A stretch of 64,000 nt of DNA from Halocatena salina (lineage in GTDB: Archaea; Halobacteriota; Halobacteria; Halobacteriales; Haloarculaceae), in the NCBI RefSeq assembly GCF_023115355.1, contig NZ_CP096019.1, forward strand, positions 2,108,001 through 2,172,000. Reading direction: 5' to 3'. Position 1 is the stretch's first letter. The number at the start of each line of letters is the position of its first letter. The position numbers and the translations under genes were made by a program. The notes beneath the pieces are model-generated. The model worked only from the letters and a program-made list of their open reading frames with translations, was not told the DNA's origin and ran no database searches. Below are positions 1-9,253 of the stretch, one piece after another.

Positions 1-2
1 TG

Positions 3-899
3 AACGAACTGCTCACCGAGGCTGGTTTCAGTGACACTGGCGGCAAGGGTCGGGACGTATGGCTCGCGCTCGGGGTCGCAAGCGATACGGAGTACACCGT
101 CGTCCACGACGCGGACGTCGAAACGTACTCACACGGCCACGTCAACCGGCTGTTGTTCCCGCTCGAACGAGACTATTCGTTCGTCAAGGGGTATTACGCG
201 CGTATCGAGCGAAACCGGTTGTACGGACGGCTGTTTCGACTCTTCTATGCGCCGCTCATTCGTGCGCTGTCTCAGCTGTCTGGAGCTCCGATCGTTTCGT
301 ATCTCGATGCGTTCCGGTACGCGCTGGCCGGAGAGATGGCGATGACGGCTCGACTTGCGCGTCGGTTGCGGGTGCCTCCCGGTTGGGGATTGGAAGTCGG
401 GGCACTGGGCACCGCGTTCGAGCACGCCGGATTCGAGGGCACTGCCCAGATCGATCTCGGTGTTCACAAACACGACCACCGATCGGTCGATGGTCCACAC
501 GGACTGGGCGACATGAGCGTCGATGTCGGTGCGTCGCTGTTTTCGGTGCTGGAAGCCGACGGGGTCACTTTCGACTACGAATCGCTACGGGAGCAGTACC
601 AGGAAGCAGCAGACAGGCTCATCGATCAGTATGCCACAGATGCAGCGTTCAATGGATTGGACTACGACAGTGAGTCAGAACGCGACCAGATCGATGCGTA
701 TCTACCAGCAGTGACCTCCCCGACAGCCGACGCTCGTCTACCCGCGTGGACGGACACTCCGATCGACTCAGCGGCGGTCCGAACCGCCTCACAGGACGAT
801 ATCGCTGATCTCGTCGACGCTGGCGCGAGCATGTCGGCGCATCGTTATAGCAACGGTGATGTTGATGCCGACCGCATCGATCTCGACACCGACAGATGA
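3..899 (+). CDS. Glucosyl-3-phosphoglycerate synthase-like glycosyltransferase (5' partial)
   Basis: The reading frame is open from the left edge, so the N-terminus lies outside the window and 298 codons are visible. Near the visible start is the run KGRDVWLAL followed by VVHDADVET, the DxD metal and nucleotide-sugar binding motif of GT-A fold family 81 enzymes, which make glucosyl- or mannosyl-3-phosphoglycerate for compatible solutes. The rest is the helical C-terminal part of that family, with an H-K-H-D-H cluster about half-way. The last 40 residues are acidic and variable. The stop codon overlaps the next start (ATGA), so the two genes are probably co-transcribed. The exact sugar donor cannot be told from sequence. 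Confidence 0.75.
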   Translation, partial: NELLTEAGFSDTGGKGRDVWLALGVASDTEYTVVHDADVETYSHGHVNRLLFPLERDYSFVKGYYARIERNRLYGRLFRLFYAPLIRALSQLSGAPIVSYLDAFRYALAGEMAMTARLARRLRVPPGWGLEVGALGTAFEHAGFEGTAQIDLGVHKHDHRSVDGPHGLGDMSVDVGASLFSVLEADGVTFDYESLREQYQEAADRLIDQYATDAAFNGLDYDSESERDQIDAYLPAVTSPTADARLPAWTDTPIDSAAVRTASQDDIADLVDAGASMSAHRYSNGDVDADRIDLDTDR

Positions 900-1339
900 C
901 GCTCGAACTCTCTGCCGATGAACTCGCTGGAATCGTCGACCTGTTTGGCGTCCTCACACGGAACGAGCTCAACGACGCCCTCGTAGAACTCGCGTTCAAA
1001 CGCGGCGAGGATCCACCTAATGGGGCGCTCATCGACAGCGCCGTCACGTCCTACCACCTCGTGGAGTGCGAGGGCGGGCTAGCAGTCGGCCCGACGGCCT
1101 TTCCGGTGATTCCACCCGGGGCGACCGACCTCCCTCACATCATGTCGATCGAGCCCCGGTCGATCGATCGGGAACAACTGGCTCAATCGGTCGAGAAACG
1201 GTTTCGCGGGGAGACGGCGCGCGCCGTTGCTGGCGGTGACGACCGTCGAATCGCCCATTTTCGGGACGTGAGCTACGATCTCGAAGCGTGGGGGGCGGTC
1301 GATCTGGGACAGGTCCGGAACCGGCTACCCGAGCAGTGA
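896..1339 (+). CDS. Conserved haloarchaeal protein, DUF7109-like
   Basis: A 147-residue soluble protein that starts inside the stop codon of the upstream glycosyltransferase gene (ATGA), which points to translational coupling. The N-terminus (LSADELAGIVDLFGVLTR) is the recognisable signature of a small haloarchaeal family without known function, named DUF7109 from memory. Predicted helices dominate the first half; a beta-rich middle (LVVGP.AFPVIPPGA type) precedes a helical C-terminus rich in Arg and Glu. No catalytic motif, zinc site or membrane segment is visible. Its role in solute synthesis is only suggested by position. Confidence 0.65.
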   Translation: MTLELSADELAGIVDLFGVLTRNELNDALVELAFKRGEDPPNGALIDSAVTSYHLVECEGGLAVGPTAFPVIPPGATDLPHIMSIEPRSIDREQLAQSVEKRFRGETARAVAGGDDRRIAHFRDVSYDLEAWGAVDLGQVRNRLPEQ

Positions 1340-1430
1340 TCCGTTCGAGAGCCGGGTGTGACACATCCGGAATGCGAGCAGATTCAGCACTCACCGCGAA
1401 AGATAAATCCATTGGATGAGTGATGTATGC

Positions 1431-2030
1431 ATGGACTTGGCACGAGTCGGTGACCACGATCCGATCGTGGTGTGTACCGAGGAGCGCGAAGCGGCGGTGC
1501 TCGTCCCGGTCATCGCGCTGGATGGGAGTCCGGAGCTGTTGTTCACCGAACGCGCTGCCTATCTCAGCGAGCATCCCGGACAGATGAGTTTTCCCGGCGG
1601 TGGGCGGGAATCCTACGACTCATCACTCCGAGAAACGGCCCTCAGAGAGGCCCACGAAGAGATCGGTCTCCGACAGACGGAAGCGGACGTGATCGGTCAG
1701 CTCGATTGTATACGAACGGTCACCCGGTACTCGGTGTGCCCTCACGTGGCTCGAATTCCGGATCGGACGTATCTCCCCGACGAGCGCGAAGTGGCCGAGA
1801 TCGTTCGACTCTCGATCGACGCGCTCACTGACTACTCCAACTACGACTCCGAACGGCGTGATCATCCCTACTATGGAGACATCCGGCTCCATTACTTCCG
1901 CGTGAACGGATACACCGTCTGGGGCGCGACTGCCCGAATTCTCGTGCAGTTCCTTGAACTCGTTACCGACTGGGAACGTCCACCCGAACCCGACCGCCGC
2001 GTCGATCCTGACGCCGAATTTCCGGTGTGA
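1431..2030 (+). CDS. NUDIX hydrolase, CoA pyrophosphatase type
   Basis: The family signature GQMSFPGGG is followed by the NUDIX box ending REAHEEIGL at about residues 50-80, which binds the metals and hydrolyses the pyrophosphate. The preceding LLFTERAAYLSEHPGQ matches the NudL/CoAse subgroup, which cleaves coenzyme A to phosphopantetheine and 3',5'-ADP. The substrate is therefore a family-level inference. Two starts are possible, 1416 and 1431. I prefer 1431 because an AGATAAAT element at about 1401-1408 sits about 27 bp before it, fitting a leaderless mRNA. It stands alone, convergent with the methyltransferase gene that ends 20 bp downstream. Confidence 0.85.
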   Translation: MDLARVGDHDPIVVCTEEREAAVLVPVIALDGSPELLFTERAAYLSEHPGQMSFPGGGRESYDSSLRETALREAHEEIGLRQTEADVIGQLDCIRTVTRYSVCPHVARIPDRTYLPDEREVAEIVRLSIDALTDYSNYDSERRDHPYYGDIRLHYFRVNGYTVWGATARILVQFLELVTDWERPPEPDRRVDPDAEFPV

Positions 2031-2049
2031 TCCGACGGGAACAGGTTTG

Positions 2050-2721
2050 TTACGGTTCGGAGTTCCTGAACACGTGACAGTACGTGTGATCGTAGCCGTA
2101 GCCAAAGCGTCCGTCCCGTCCGATCGGGCTCTCACCCTCCCACGTGACGACGACCTCACCCTCGAACTCGAAGACGTTCGACACCCGATCGGCGATGTCC
2201 CACGCGAGCGGCGTCACCGTTCCGTCGTGTTTCATGTTCGCGACGTCGACGACGACGTGCCCACCGGGGGCCAGCACGGACCCAAGACGGGTGAACGCCG
2301 TTTCGATGTCCGCGAGGTACTCTTCGTACGTACTCCGACCCGCGTAGTTCTCGAACGGGTTCTCCTCCATCGTCTGCGTCATGAACGGCGGCGAGGTGAA
2401 ACAGCACTCACACGGTGGGAACCACGACGGCTCCAGATCGAGGACTGATCCGTGTCGGACGTGCGTCGGCGTCGAGATCCGGTCTTGGATGTGGGCAACG
2501 CGGTCGGCCTCGTATTCGATCCCGAACGGCACGCGATCGAGATGTTCGGCCACCGTGAGTGTCGTCCCGTATCCGGCGAAGATGTCGATCACCCGATCGC
2601 CGGGATCGGTGAACGCCTTGACGAAATGGGCCACGAGGGCGTCGGGCGTTCGAACCTCGTTCACGTATTCATCCGGTAGTTCCTCGCGGTGGCCGTATTC
2701 GAGGGCGAGATACGTGTCCAT
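2050..2721 (-). CDS. Orphan amino-DNA methyltransferase (N4-cytosine/N6-adenine type)
   Basis: A 223-residue enzyme with the S-adenosylmethionine motif IDIFAGYGTT at about residues 44-53 and the catalytic motif TSPPF at about 110-114. SPP followed by an aromatic residue is typical of N4-cytosine or N6-adenine DNA methylases. No restriction endonuclease gene lies nearby, so it is an orphan modification enzyme. Haloarchaea widely carry an orphan CTAG N4-cytosine methylase (Zim); this protein is a plausible candidate by size and motif order, but that is inference. The ATG at 2721 is chosen over an upstream TTG because a TTTACTA box lies about 25 bp before it. Confidence 0.8.
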   Translation of the reverse strand: MDTYLALEYGHREELPDEYVNEVRTPDALVAHFVKAFTDPGDRVIDIFAGYGTTLTVAEHLDRVPFGIEYEADRVAHIQDRISTPTHVRHGSVLDLEPSWFPPCECCFTSPPFMTQTMEENPFENYAGRSTYEEYLADIETAFTRLGSVLAPGGHVVVDVANMKHDGTVTPLAWDIADRVSNVFEFEGEVVVTWEGESPIGRDGRFGYGYDHTYCHVFRNSEP

Positions 2722-2890
2722 GTGGCTGTGTACGTGCAATCAATAGTAAATATGCTGATGGATAAGTCACGGCCGACAGCACCGTAACGCTCGCCCGGAA
2801 CGTCACGCTTTTGCGCCGTCCGAGCTAGGTGTCGGTATGGTCGTTTTCACGGCTGATCGTGTTCCGCATCGTCTGTAATCTCATTTCGAA

Positions 2891-2897
2891 GGAGGTG
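2891..2897 (+). promoter_or_regulatory. Strong Shine-Dalgarno before GTG start at 2903
   Basis: GGAGGTG lies 5 bases before a GTG start codon. Such a full Shine-Dalgarno is uncommon among the mostly leaderless genes of this window and it decides the GTG start of the downstream gene. Confidence 0.75.
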
Positions 2898-2902
2898 GTA
2901 TC

Positions 2903-3703
2903 GTGACGACACAACAGTCCCAACAGCCGTTCGCTCGCGTCGGCTTCGATGCGATAGCGCTGAAGCCCACCGAGTGTGACGTGACCCGCGTCGATGATCT
3001 CTCCGTCGACACGGTGGTGATCGATTATGAGGGCCGTGAGCATCTCCCGAGCGCGGACGAACTCCGTGCGCTTGCCGACCGAGGCTCCGTCTATCTCACG
3101 ACGCCCGTCCGCGCCGACGGGTTCGATCCGCTCGGGGACGACTCGCTGGTCGAGTGGATTCCAGCGGACGTGGGGCGCATCTTCGTCGCCGGACACGCAG
3201 CGTATCTGAGCGACACGGAGCAGCGCCGAGCGGTCGCGCCGCGTCTCCGGGAAGCTCTCGATTCGGCAACTGCTCTTCGACCGTGGGTCGGCACTGCGGG
3301 CATCAAGCGGATCGCGCTTGCGGCCGGTGGTGTTCAGTACGAACTGCTCACCCAAGAGACACGTCCATCGATTCGAGCGCTGCGGGCGGCCGGTTACGAT
3401 GGTGATGTTTCGGTGTATGCCCCGACCGTTCTTTCGAGCGAAGAAGACGAGATTCTCGACGCAGTTGGTGGATACGTCGCTCGCCGCCGCACGGTTCGAA
3501 AGTCGTTGGCCGAACGGTCGGACGAGCCGGCAACCGACCGCCACGCGAGGGGGGCAGTTCGTGACCGCCTTCTCACTGCAGCTCAGGAGTTCGCGCTCGT
3601 TGGAGACCGAAAGACGATCCGTCAGCGGATCGATGCGCTCTATGCGGCTGGAGTCGATACGGTCGTCGGCTATCCAGCCGCCGGACTCGACGGACTGGAC
3701 TGA
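2903..3703 (+). CDS. Uncharacterised haloarchaeal protein, luciferase-like C-terminus
   Basis: A 266-residue acidic protein with no signal peptide or membrane segment. The C-terminal stretch FALVGDRKTIRQRIDALYAA followed by GVDTVVGYPA resembles the last beta-alpha units of luciferase-like (F420-dependent) TIM barrels. The N-terminal half repeats short beta-strands ending in VYLTTPVRADGF and RIFVAGHAAYL. It probably belongs to a Halobacteria-specific DUF family, and I do not recognise a function. The GTG start is fixed by a strong Shine-Dalgarno. Its 3' end overlaps the convergent hsp20 gene by 34 bp, so antisense transcripts may pair there. Confidence 0.7.
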   Translation: MTTQQSQQPFARVGFDAIALKPTECDVTRVDDLSVDTVVIDYEGREHLPSADELRALADRGSVYLTTPVRADGFDPLGDDSLVEWIPADVGRIFVAGHAAYLSDTEQRRAVAPRLREALDSATALRPWVGTAGIKRIALAAGGVQYELLTQETRPSIRALRAAGYDGDVSVYAPTVLSSEEDEILDAVGGYVARRRTVRKSLAERSDEPATDRHARGAVRDRLLTAAQEFALVGDRKTIRQRIDALYAAGVDTVVGYPAAGLDGLD

Positions 3704-4146
3704 TCATCGTCGGTGTCCGTCTCGCTGTCGTCTTCACTGGCCGTTTCGATCCGGATCGGCTCCGCCGCCGATCCCGGTTCGGTTTTCGGGATTCGAATCC
3801 GGAGCGTCCCCGAGGACGTGAGCGTCGCCGACGCTGCCGCCGCATCGACGGACGACGACGGCAGGGACACTGACCCGGAACGACGCAGTCCCCGACCGCG
3901 CAACAGCAGATCGATCGATTCGTCGAGATCGCGCGTTCGATGGAGTTTGACCTGAAGCTCCGTTTCGACCAGTCGCACGTCGATGTCCTCGGCTGCCACG
4001 CCAGGCGCGTCGAACTCCGCGAGGTAGCTCTTCTCGCTTTCTAGCAGATCGACCGACAGCGGCGTACGCTCTTGGAGTTGGCTCGTCGCACGACCGACCC
4101 CCGCCAACACCGTCCGTTCGATGCGTTCGCCAAGTCTCCGTAACAT
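3670..4146 (-). CDS. Hsp20/alpha-crystallin family small heat-shock protein
   Basis: A 158-residue protein. The central part (about residues 40-120) has the alpha-crystallin pattern: FDAPGVAAEDIDVRLVETEL, then a second strand pair and the closing GTLRIRIPK, where the usual A.x.nGvL core is replaced by TLTSSGTLRIRIP. Such proteins are oligomeric holdases that keep unfolding proteins soluble. The C-terminus is a low-complexity acidic tail of Asp, Ser and Thr typical of halophiles. The protein is variable for the family, so it is likely a diverged Hsp20 rather than the main heat-inducible one. The 3' end overlaps the convergent neighbour by 34 bp. Confidence 0.75.
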   Translation of the reverse strand: MLRRLGERIERTVLAGVGRATSQLQERTPLSVDLLESEKSYLAEFDAPGVAAEDIDVRLVETELQVKLHRTRDLDESIDLLLRGRGLRRSGSVSLPSSSVDAAAASATLTSSGTLRIRIPKTEPGSAAEPIRIETASEDDSETDTDDDQSSPSSPAAG

Positions 4147-4192
4147 ATCTTACAGTATGGTGCGCGCGCGTTTATCGATTTGGTATGATCTA

Positions 4193-4348
4193 TCAAACGA
4201 CGATCTCTTCCAGCGTATCAGAACGACAGTACGGACAGACGAAATCGCCGACAGTCGTTTCCTCATTCATATCGTAAGTGTAGTGTAATTCTACCATGTC
4301 TAGTTCACACTCCCCGTTCGTGCATTTGGCTTCAACTGTTTCTGGCAT
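4193..4348 (-). CDS. Small zinc-binding protein (DUF7559-like)
   Basis: A 51-residue protein. Four cysteines in two pairs, CTNGEC near residue 9 and CPYC near residue 38, make a probable zinc ribbon. The start MPETVEAKC and the core LHYTYDM are characteristic of a short haloarchaeal family that I place as DUF7559 from memory. I chose this internal ATG because the upstream 25 codons are AT-rich and lack family similarity. Function is unknown; many such mini-proteins in haloarchaea are zinc-finger regulators or ribosome-associated. Confidence 0.75.
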   Translation of the reverse strand: MPETVEAKCTNGECELDMVELHYTYDMNEETTVGDFVCPYCRSDTLEEIVV

Positions 4349-4550
4349 ACCATTGGCTACACTGCCAGCACTAATCAATATCGTGGCCGTCAGAATATCA
4401 CCACACCTGTTTTGATTCACCAATACTATCTATCGTTTATTTACATATTGTATACCATTTATTAAAGATTATAATTCAATTACTTTCTATCACAGCAACA
4501 TTCGTCGTGGTCGGCGGGTAGATTATGGTTCTGGTCGAAGAGATGAACAT

Positions 4551-5630
4551 ATGAGCAACCTTCTCGTGTACGGTTCGTACGGTTACACCGGTCGCCTCGT
4601 GGTTGCGACCGCGATGGAACGGGGGATAGAGCCAGTACTCGCCGGACGGAATCTCTCCGAACTGGAGGCACAAGCGTCGGAGTGGGGACTCACATACCGG
4701 ACGTTCGATCTCCAGCGCCCCGAGATCGTCAAACAGCAGTTGTCGACGGTCGACGTCGTTCTCAACTGCGCTGGCCCGTTCGTTCACACTCACGAGCCAC
4801 TCCTCGATGCGTGTTTGGAAACGGACACGGATTATCTGGACATCACGGGTGAGATCGAAGTGTTCGAATCGATCGCCGCTCGTGATGAGCAGGCCACTGA
4901 CGCCGGTGTGACCGTCCTTCCGGGGGTGGGTTTCGACGTGGTTCCCTCGGACTGTCTCGCCGTTCACCTCCACGATGCAGTTTCACAGCCATCGAAGCTC
5001 GCCCTCGGGTTCGAGAGCCTCGGCACTCCGTCCCCGGGCACCGCCCGAACCATGATCGATGGAATGCTTTCGGGTGGGGCCATTCGCACGGACGGAGAGA
5101 TACGAACCGTTCCAGCGGGATGGAATGCCCGAACGATCGATTTCGGATCGGGGGAACGGACGGCGGTCACGATCCCGTGGGGCGACGTTTCTACGGCGTA
5201 TCACTCGACAGGAGTTCCGAACATCGAGTTTTACATGGCGTTGCCATCGTGGGCCATCCGTGGAACCCAGCTTACTCGGTATCTGCGTCCGGTGATGAAC
5301 ACGCCTCCGGTCAAAAGCGGTCTCGAATCGCTCGTCGACCGGCTGATCGACGGACCGAGTGCGGAACAACGCCGGTACGGGGAGACCCGGCTCTGGGGAG
5401 AAGTGACTGACGAGGAGAGTGGAAAGACGCGTGTCGCGCGCCTCAGAACCCCGAACGGATACGCGTTGACCGCCAAAACGGCAGTCGAGAGTGTGGTGCG
5501 CACGCTCGATGGTGAGCCAGCAGACGGATTCCAAACGCCCGCTACCGCGTTCGGTCCGGAGTACGTTATGGAGTTCGACGATGTCGTCAGACGCGACGCG
5601 ATGGTCCCTCGGTCGGCGCAGGTTCAGTAG
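4551..5630 (+). CDS. Saccharopine dehydrogenase-like / trans-acting enoyl reductase family oxidoreductase
   Basis: A 359-residue protein. The N-terminus LLVYGSYGYTGRLVVATAME is a Rossmann NAD(P)-binding fold with the GxxGxTG motif of the saccharopine dehydrogenase-like family; VVLNCAGPF and LDITGEIEVF follow in the conserved order. Bacterial relatives include trans-acting enoyl reductases, and archaeal members have no assigned substrate. No lysine pathway genes are near, so saccharopine itself is unlikely. It sits alone after an AT-rich spacer and converges on pabC, ending 6 bp inside its 3' end. Confidence 0.8.
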   Translation: MSNLLVYGSYGYTGRLVVATAMERGIEPVLAGRNLSELEAQASEWGLTYRTFDLQRPEIVKQQLSTVDVVLNCAGPFVHTHEPLLDACLETDTDYLDITGEIEVFESIAARDEQATDAGVTVLPGVGFDVVPSDCLAVHLHDAVSQPSKLALGFESLGTPSPGTARTMIDGMLSGGAIRTDGEIRTVPAGWNARTIDFGSGERTAVTIPWGDVSTAYHSTGVPNIEFYMALPSWAIRGTQLTRYLRPVMNTPPVKSGLESLVDRLIDGPSAEQRRYGETRLWGEVTDEESGKTRVARLRTPNGYALTAKTAVESVVRTLDGEPADGFQTPATAFGPEYVMEFDDVVRRDAMVPRSAQVQ

Positions 5631-6490
5631 TACCGTTCGACGATACCGTCGTACAGCCGCGCGAGCAGGTTCGTTATCGGCCCGTCTCCGACATCGATCC
5701 CGTCGATCCGCTCGATCGGTCGGAGTTCCCACGTCGTGTTCGTGAGAAACGCCTCGTCGGCCGATCGAACGTCATCGAGCGTGTACCGGCCGGTTTCGAC
5801 CGGAAACGTCTCATCTTCAGCGAGTTCGAGAACGATGTTCCGGGTGATACCCGGTAGGATCGTCCCTTCCCGTGGCGTTTTGAGCGTGCCTCCCTCGACG
5901 AAAAAGAGATTGCTCGTTGCCCCCTCGGCGACGTAGCCGTCAGCGTCTCGGAGCAGTGCTTCGTCGGGCTGGTAGCTGTCGGTCGCTGCGCGTCGGAGTT
6001 CGACTCGGGCGAGGATTCCATTGAGATAGTTGTGGGTCTTCGCGTCGACCGGCACCGCGTCGTCGGGAATCCGGCGGGTTCCTACCGACTGAACGGTCGC
6101 GTACTCTTCCCAGACGGAGGTCCCGTCTCGGCCACTCCGCGGGAGTTCCTTGACGACGACGACGACAGTCGGATCGACCTCGTGACCGGGCGTCAGCTTT
6201 CCCGGTTGGACCCCCCGCGTCACCGATACTCGGACGTAGGCGTCAGCGAGACCGTTCGCTTCGAGCGTAGCATCGATCCGTTCACCGAGATCGTCAGGCA
6301 CCGCGTCGGCCATTCCGAGCGTCTCACAGGTGGTTGTCAGCCGCTGTCGGTGGGCCGTCCACGCGAACAGTTCTCCTCCGTAGGCCCGTATCGTTTCGAA
6401 TGCCCCATCCCCGTACCGAAATCCGCGATCGCGCACGCTCACCGTCGCGTCCTCGCTGGCGACCAGTTTCCCGTTTACGTGATAGTACAT
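5624..6490 (-). CDS. pabC: Aminodeoxychorismate lyase / class IV aminotransferase
   Basis: A 288-residue fold-type IV PLP enzyme. MYYHVNGKLV, then DRGFRYGDGAFETIRAY at about residues 25-41, is the family start; the PLP lysine lies in AKTHNYLNGI, and EGATSNLFFV plus LPGITR are the other conserved blocks. In this operon position behind pabB and pabA it should release pyruvate from 4-amino-4-deoxychorismate to give p-aminobenzoate for folate or pterin cofactors. Branched-chain aminotransferases share the fold, so the substrate rests on context. The start overlaps the end of pabA by 16 bp. Confidence 0.88.
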   Translation of the reverse strand: MYYHVNGKLVASEDATVSVRDRGFRYGDGAFETIRAYGGELFAWTAHRQRLTTTCETLGMADAVPDDLGERIDATLEANGLADAYVRVSVTRGVQPGKLTPGHEVDPTVVVVVKELPRSGRDGTSVWEEYATVQSVGTRRIPDDAVPVDAKTHNYLNGILARVELRRAATDSYQPDEALLRDADGYVAEGATSNLFFVEGGTLKTPREGTILPGITRNIVLELAEDETFPVETGRYTLDDVRSADEAFLTNTTWELRPIERIDGIDVGDGPITNLLARLYDGIVERYY

Positions 6491-7092
6491 GGGTTCGACT
6501 CCAGACAGATCCGACAGAACGTTTCGATCATCCGGTATCCCGCGTCGGTCAGGATGCTCTCCGGATGGAACTGGACGCCTGCGTGTGGTTTGTCGCGGTG
6601 TCGGACGCCCATGACGACGTGACCGTCGTCGGTGCGAGCGGTCTCGATCAGACAGGCCGGAAGCTCGTCGGTCACGGCGAGCGAGTGGTACCGTCCGACT
6701 TCGATCCGCTCGGGAAGTCCAGCAAACACGCCCATCCCGTCGTGTTTGATTGTCGAGGGTTTCCCATGAACGACAGCACGCGCGTGATCTACACTCACTC
6801 CAGCGGCAGCGCACAGCGCTTGGTGACCCAAACAGACGCCCAGTGTCGGATAGGACAACTCGCCGAACACGGGCATGGAGACGCCTGCCTCCTCGGGTGT
6901 TCCCGGCCCCGGTGACACGACGATGCCGTCGGGATCGAGCGTCTGAATGCCGGCACTGTCGATCTCGTCGTTGCGGCGCACGACGACCGACTTCTCGTTT
7001 CCTTCGTCGGGATCGATCACAGCAAGCGACGTCCCGACGTACTGGACGAGGTTGTAAACGAACGAATCGTAGTTGTCGATCACGAGAATCAT
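6475..7092 (-). CDS. pabA: Aminodeoxychorismate/anthranilate synthase glutamine amidotransferase subunit
   Basis: A class I glutamine amidotransferase. MILVIDNYDSFVYNLVQY is the typical start; the nucleophile elbow is GVCLGHQAL (catalytic Cys), and the His-Glu pair sits in GVQFHPESIL. It supplies ammonia to the PabB subunit. I prefer the ATG at 7092. A GTG at 7122 overlaps the pabB stop as GTGA and would add ten residues, so it remains possible. Its place between pabB and pabC favours the p-aminobenzoate role over tryptophan synthesis. Confidence 0.9.
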   Translation of the reverse strand: MILVIDNYDSFVYNLVQYVGTSLAVIDPDEGNEKSVVVRRNDEIDSAGIQTLDPDGIVVSPGPGTPEEAGVSMPVFGELSYPTLGVCLGHQALCAAAGVSVDHARAVVHGKPSTIKHDGMGVFAGLPERIEVGRYHSLAVTDELPACLIETARTDDGHVVMGVRHRDKPHAGVQFHPESILTDAGYRMIETFCRICLESNPCTIT

Positions 7093-7118
7093 CGTTGTAA
7101 CGTCATCGGTGTAGTCGT

Positions 7119-8576
7119 TCACTGGACGGTGAATCTGTGTGTCGAATCGATCGCTTCATCGATTGCGGCGATCAACGCGCGGGCTTTCGCCAGCGTTTCC
7201 TCGTACTCGCGTTCGGGGTCCGAGTCGTGGACGACGCCCGCGCCGACGCGGAGGTGGTACTCCGTTTCATGCCGGACGAGCGTCCGGATGACGATGTTCA
7301 GCGTCGCTCGCCCATCGAAGCCGAACGCCCCGATGCTTCCCGTGTACGGTCCCCTGCGGGTCGCTTCTACGTCGTCGATGATCGCCATCGTCGTGGGTTT
7401 GGGTGCCCCGGTGATCGTTCCTCCCGGAAACACCGCTGCGATCGCGTCCGCCAGATCGCAGTCCTCACGGAGTCGGCCGTCGACGACCGACACGAGGTGC
7501 ATCACTTCAGAATACTTATCAATTCGTCGGTAGTCGCTCACGGTAACGCTGCCGTACTCGCTCACCTTGCCGAGATCGTTGCGTTCGAGATCCACGAGCA
7601 TCGCGTGTTCAGCCCGCTCTTTCTCGTCCGATCGGAGTTCGGCTTCGAGCGCTCGGTCTTCCGCCGGTGTTTCACCGCGCGGCCGGGTACCGGCGATCGG
7701 TTCCGTTCGCAGCCGATCACCCTCTCGCTCTAATAGGAGTTCCGGGCTTGCACTCACGAGATCACAGCTTGGGAATTCGAGCAGCCCTGAATACGGTGCC
7801 GGGTTGACACGCCGGAGTGCGGCGTACGTCTCGACCGGATGGACGATCGCAGGTGCGGACAACCGTTGTGAAACGTTCGCTTGGAACGTTTCACCCTCTC
7901 GCACGTGTTCTTTGACTCGTTCGACGCGCTCTGTGAACGCTGCCCGTCCGCAGTCGCTTTCGAACTTGGTGGTGGGTGTCTCCGATCGAACTGGTGGCGA
8001 TTCGACCGTCGGATCACCCGTCTCGATCGCTCGTATGAGTTCGAGCGCCCGGCTTCGCCCGCGGCGGTAGGCAGCTTCGGGCCGTTCGTCGGGTCCAACG
8101 TGTGGGCAGGCCGTGACACGCAGCTCGGATGGCTTCCCGTCGTCAGTCGTCCACGCCGCCACCCGATCGTAAACGCCGATTTCGAGCCGCGGGAGTTGAC
8201 GATCGTCAGTCGTACTCGTCGGAATCGATTCGAGTTCACGGGCGATATCGTAGGACAGCCAGCCGAACGCCCCACACGGATACGGAATCTCACAGTCCCC
8301 CCGAACGAGTGTTTCCTCCTCGAGTCGGTCGACGAGCGTTTCGAGTGCGCCCGATCGGCCGGAGCCGACAGTCACCTGATCGATCGGATCGACGGCGAAA
8401 TAACCCCAGCCGTCCTGCCCGCCCGTCGTTTCCAAATACACCCCACAATCGCCGTCACGGGCACGGCGATAGGCGAGAAACGGATCATCGACGGACACAC
8501 GGACTTCGACCGGGACACGCACGTCCGGCCGCGCGGATCGACGGAACGCCGCTCGATCGGTCACGACTGTACTCAT
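7119..8576 (-). CDS. pabB: Aminodeoxychorismate synthase component I
   Basis: A 485-residue chorismate-binding enzyme. [35 protein letters not shown] and [12 protein letters not shown] mark the active-site region in residues about 290-460. It joins ammonia from PabA to chorismate. The N-terminal half is the usual sheet domain with [12 protein letters not shown]. PabB and TrpE are hard to separate by sequence; gene order aroE-HhH-pabB-pabA-pabC supports the p-aminobenzoate branch. The start overlaps the stop of the upstream HhH gene by one base, so the genes form one transcription unit. Confidence 0.88.
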   Translation of the reverse strand: MSTVVTDRAAFRRSARPDVRVPVEVRVSVDDPFLAYRRARDGDCGVYLETTGGQDGWGYFAVDPIDQVTVGSGRSGALETLVDRLEEETLVRGDCEIPYPCGAFGWLSYDIARELESIPTSTTDDRQLPRLEIGVYDRVAAWTTDDGKPSELRVTACPHVGPDERPEAAYRRGRSRALELIRAIETGDPTVESPPVRSETPTTKFESDCGRAAFTERVERVKEHVREGETFQANVSQRLSAPAIVHPVETYAALRRVNPAPYSGLLEFPSCDLVSASPELLLEREGDRLRTEPIAGTRPRGETPAEDRALEAELRSDEKERAEHAMLVDLERNDLGKVSEYGSVTVSDYRRIDKYSEVMHLVSVVDGRLREDCDLADAIAAVFPGGTITGAPKPTTMAIIDDVEATRRGPYTGSIGAFGFDGRATLNIVIRTLVRHETEYHLRVGAGVVHDSDPEREYEETLAKARALIAAIDEAIDSTHRFTVQ

Positions 8577-9190
8577 TACCGATGCTCTGCGCGACCCACC
8601 CAGCGCTCGATCCGCTTGGCGGAGATGTCGGTCTCGCCGGCGATCGCCTCCGGATCGGCCGCCGCAAGTTCGTCTACCGTCTCGATCCCCGCTTCACCCA
8701 ATCGTTCGGCGTACGTGGTTCCCACGCCCTTGATCACATCGACCGGTTCGGACTCGACCACTTCGGCGGTCGAGGCTCCATTGGTTTCCGAGGGTGATCC
8801 GCCGTCGTCGGTTTGCGGTTCAGTATCCTCAGTTTCCGGTTCGTTGTTATCCGTTTCTGGCTGGGTGCTATCCGTTTCTGGTTCAGTGTCCTTCGTTTTC
8901 GATTCAGCTTCGACAGCTGTGGCCGCCTCCGTTTCACCGTCGTCCGTGTGGTTCGCGGAGATGTCCGTGTCTGTCTCGGCTTTTTCCACGTTGGGAACCC
9001 TCGTGGAGTCGGTTTCGGATGGAGCGCCGGTCGGTTCGGCGTCGGATTTCTTGTCAACTGTCCCGTTACCACTAGGGTCGGAACTGTTCGATTCGTACGA
9101 TGAAACGTCGGACGTAGCAGTTGTGTCCGCGGGTTTCGATTCTTCGTTTCCCATATTGAGAATCGATTTGATCTTATCGAGCAGGTTCAT
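8576..9190 (-). CDS. Acidic helix-hairpin-helix protein in the aro/pab operon
   Basis: A 204-residue protein in three parts: a short amphipathic start ([15 protein letters not shown]), about 110 residues of low-complexity Thr/Asp/Glu repeats of the PETD type, and a C-terminal helix-hairpin-helix pair ([19 protein letters not shown], then [13 protein letters not shown]). The HhH part resembles DUF4332/RecA-tail DNA-binding hairpins. It lies between aroE and pabB with no gap to pabB. What a DNA- or protein-binding hairpin does in a shikimate/p-aminobenzoate operon is unknown. The repeat linker differs in composition from its neighbours. Confidence 0.8.
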   Translation of the reverse strand: MNLLDKIKSILNMGNEESKPADTTATSDVSSYESNSSDPSGNGTVDKKSDAEPTGAPSETDSTRVPNVEKAETDTDISANHTDDGETEAATAVEAESKTKDTEPETDSTQPETDNNEPETEDTEPQTDDGGSPSETNGASTAEVVESEPVDVIKGVGTTYAERLGEAGIETVDELAAADPEAIAGETDISAKRIERWVGRAEHR

Positions 9191-9253
9191 GGGCGGTGAT
9201 AGTGAGTCGCAGTACTTAAAGACGCACCTGATCCGTCGCGTTCGCTTTCGACG

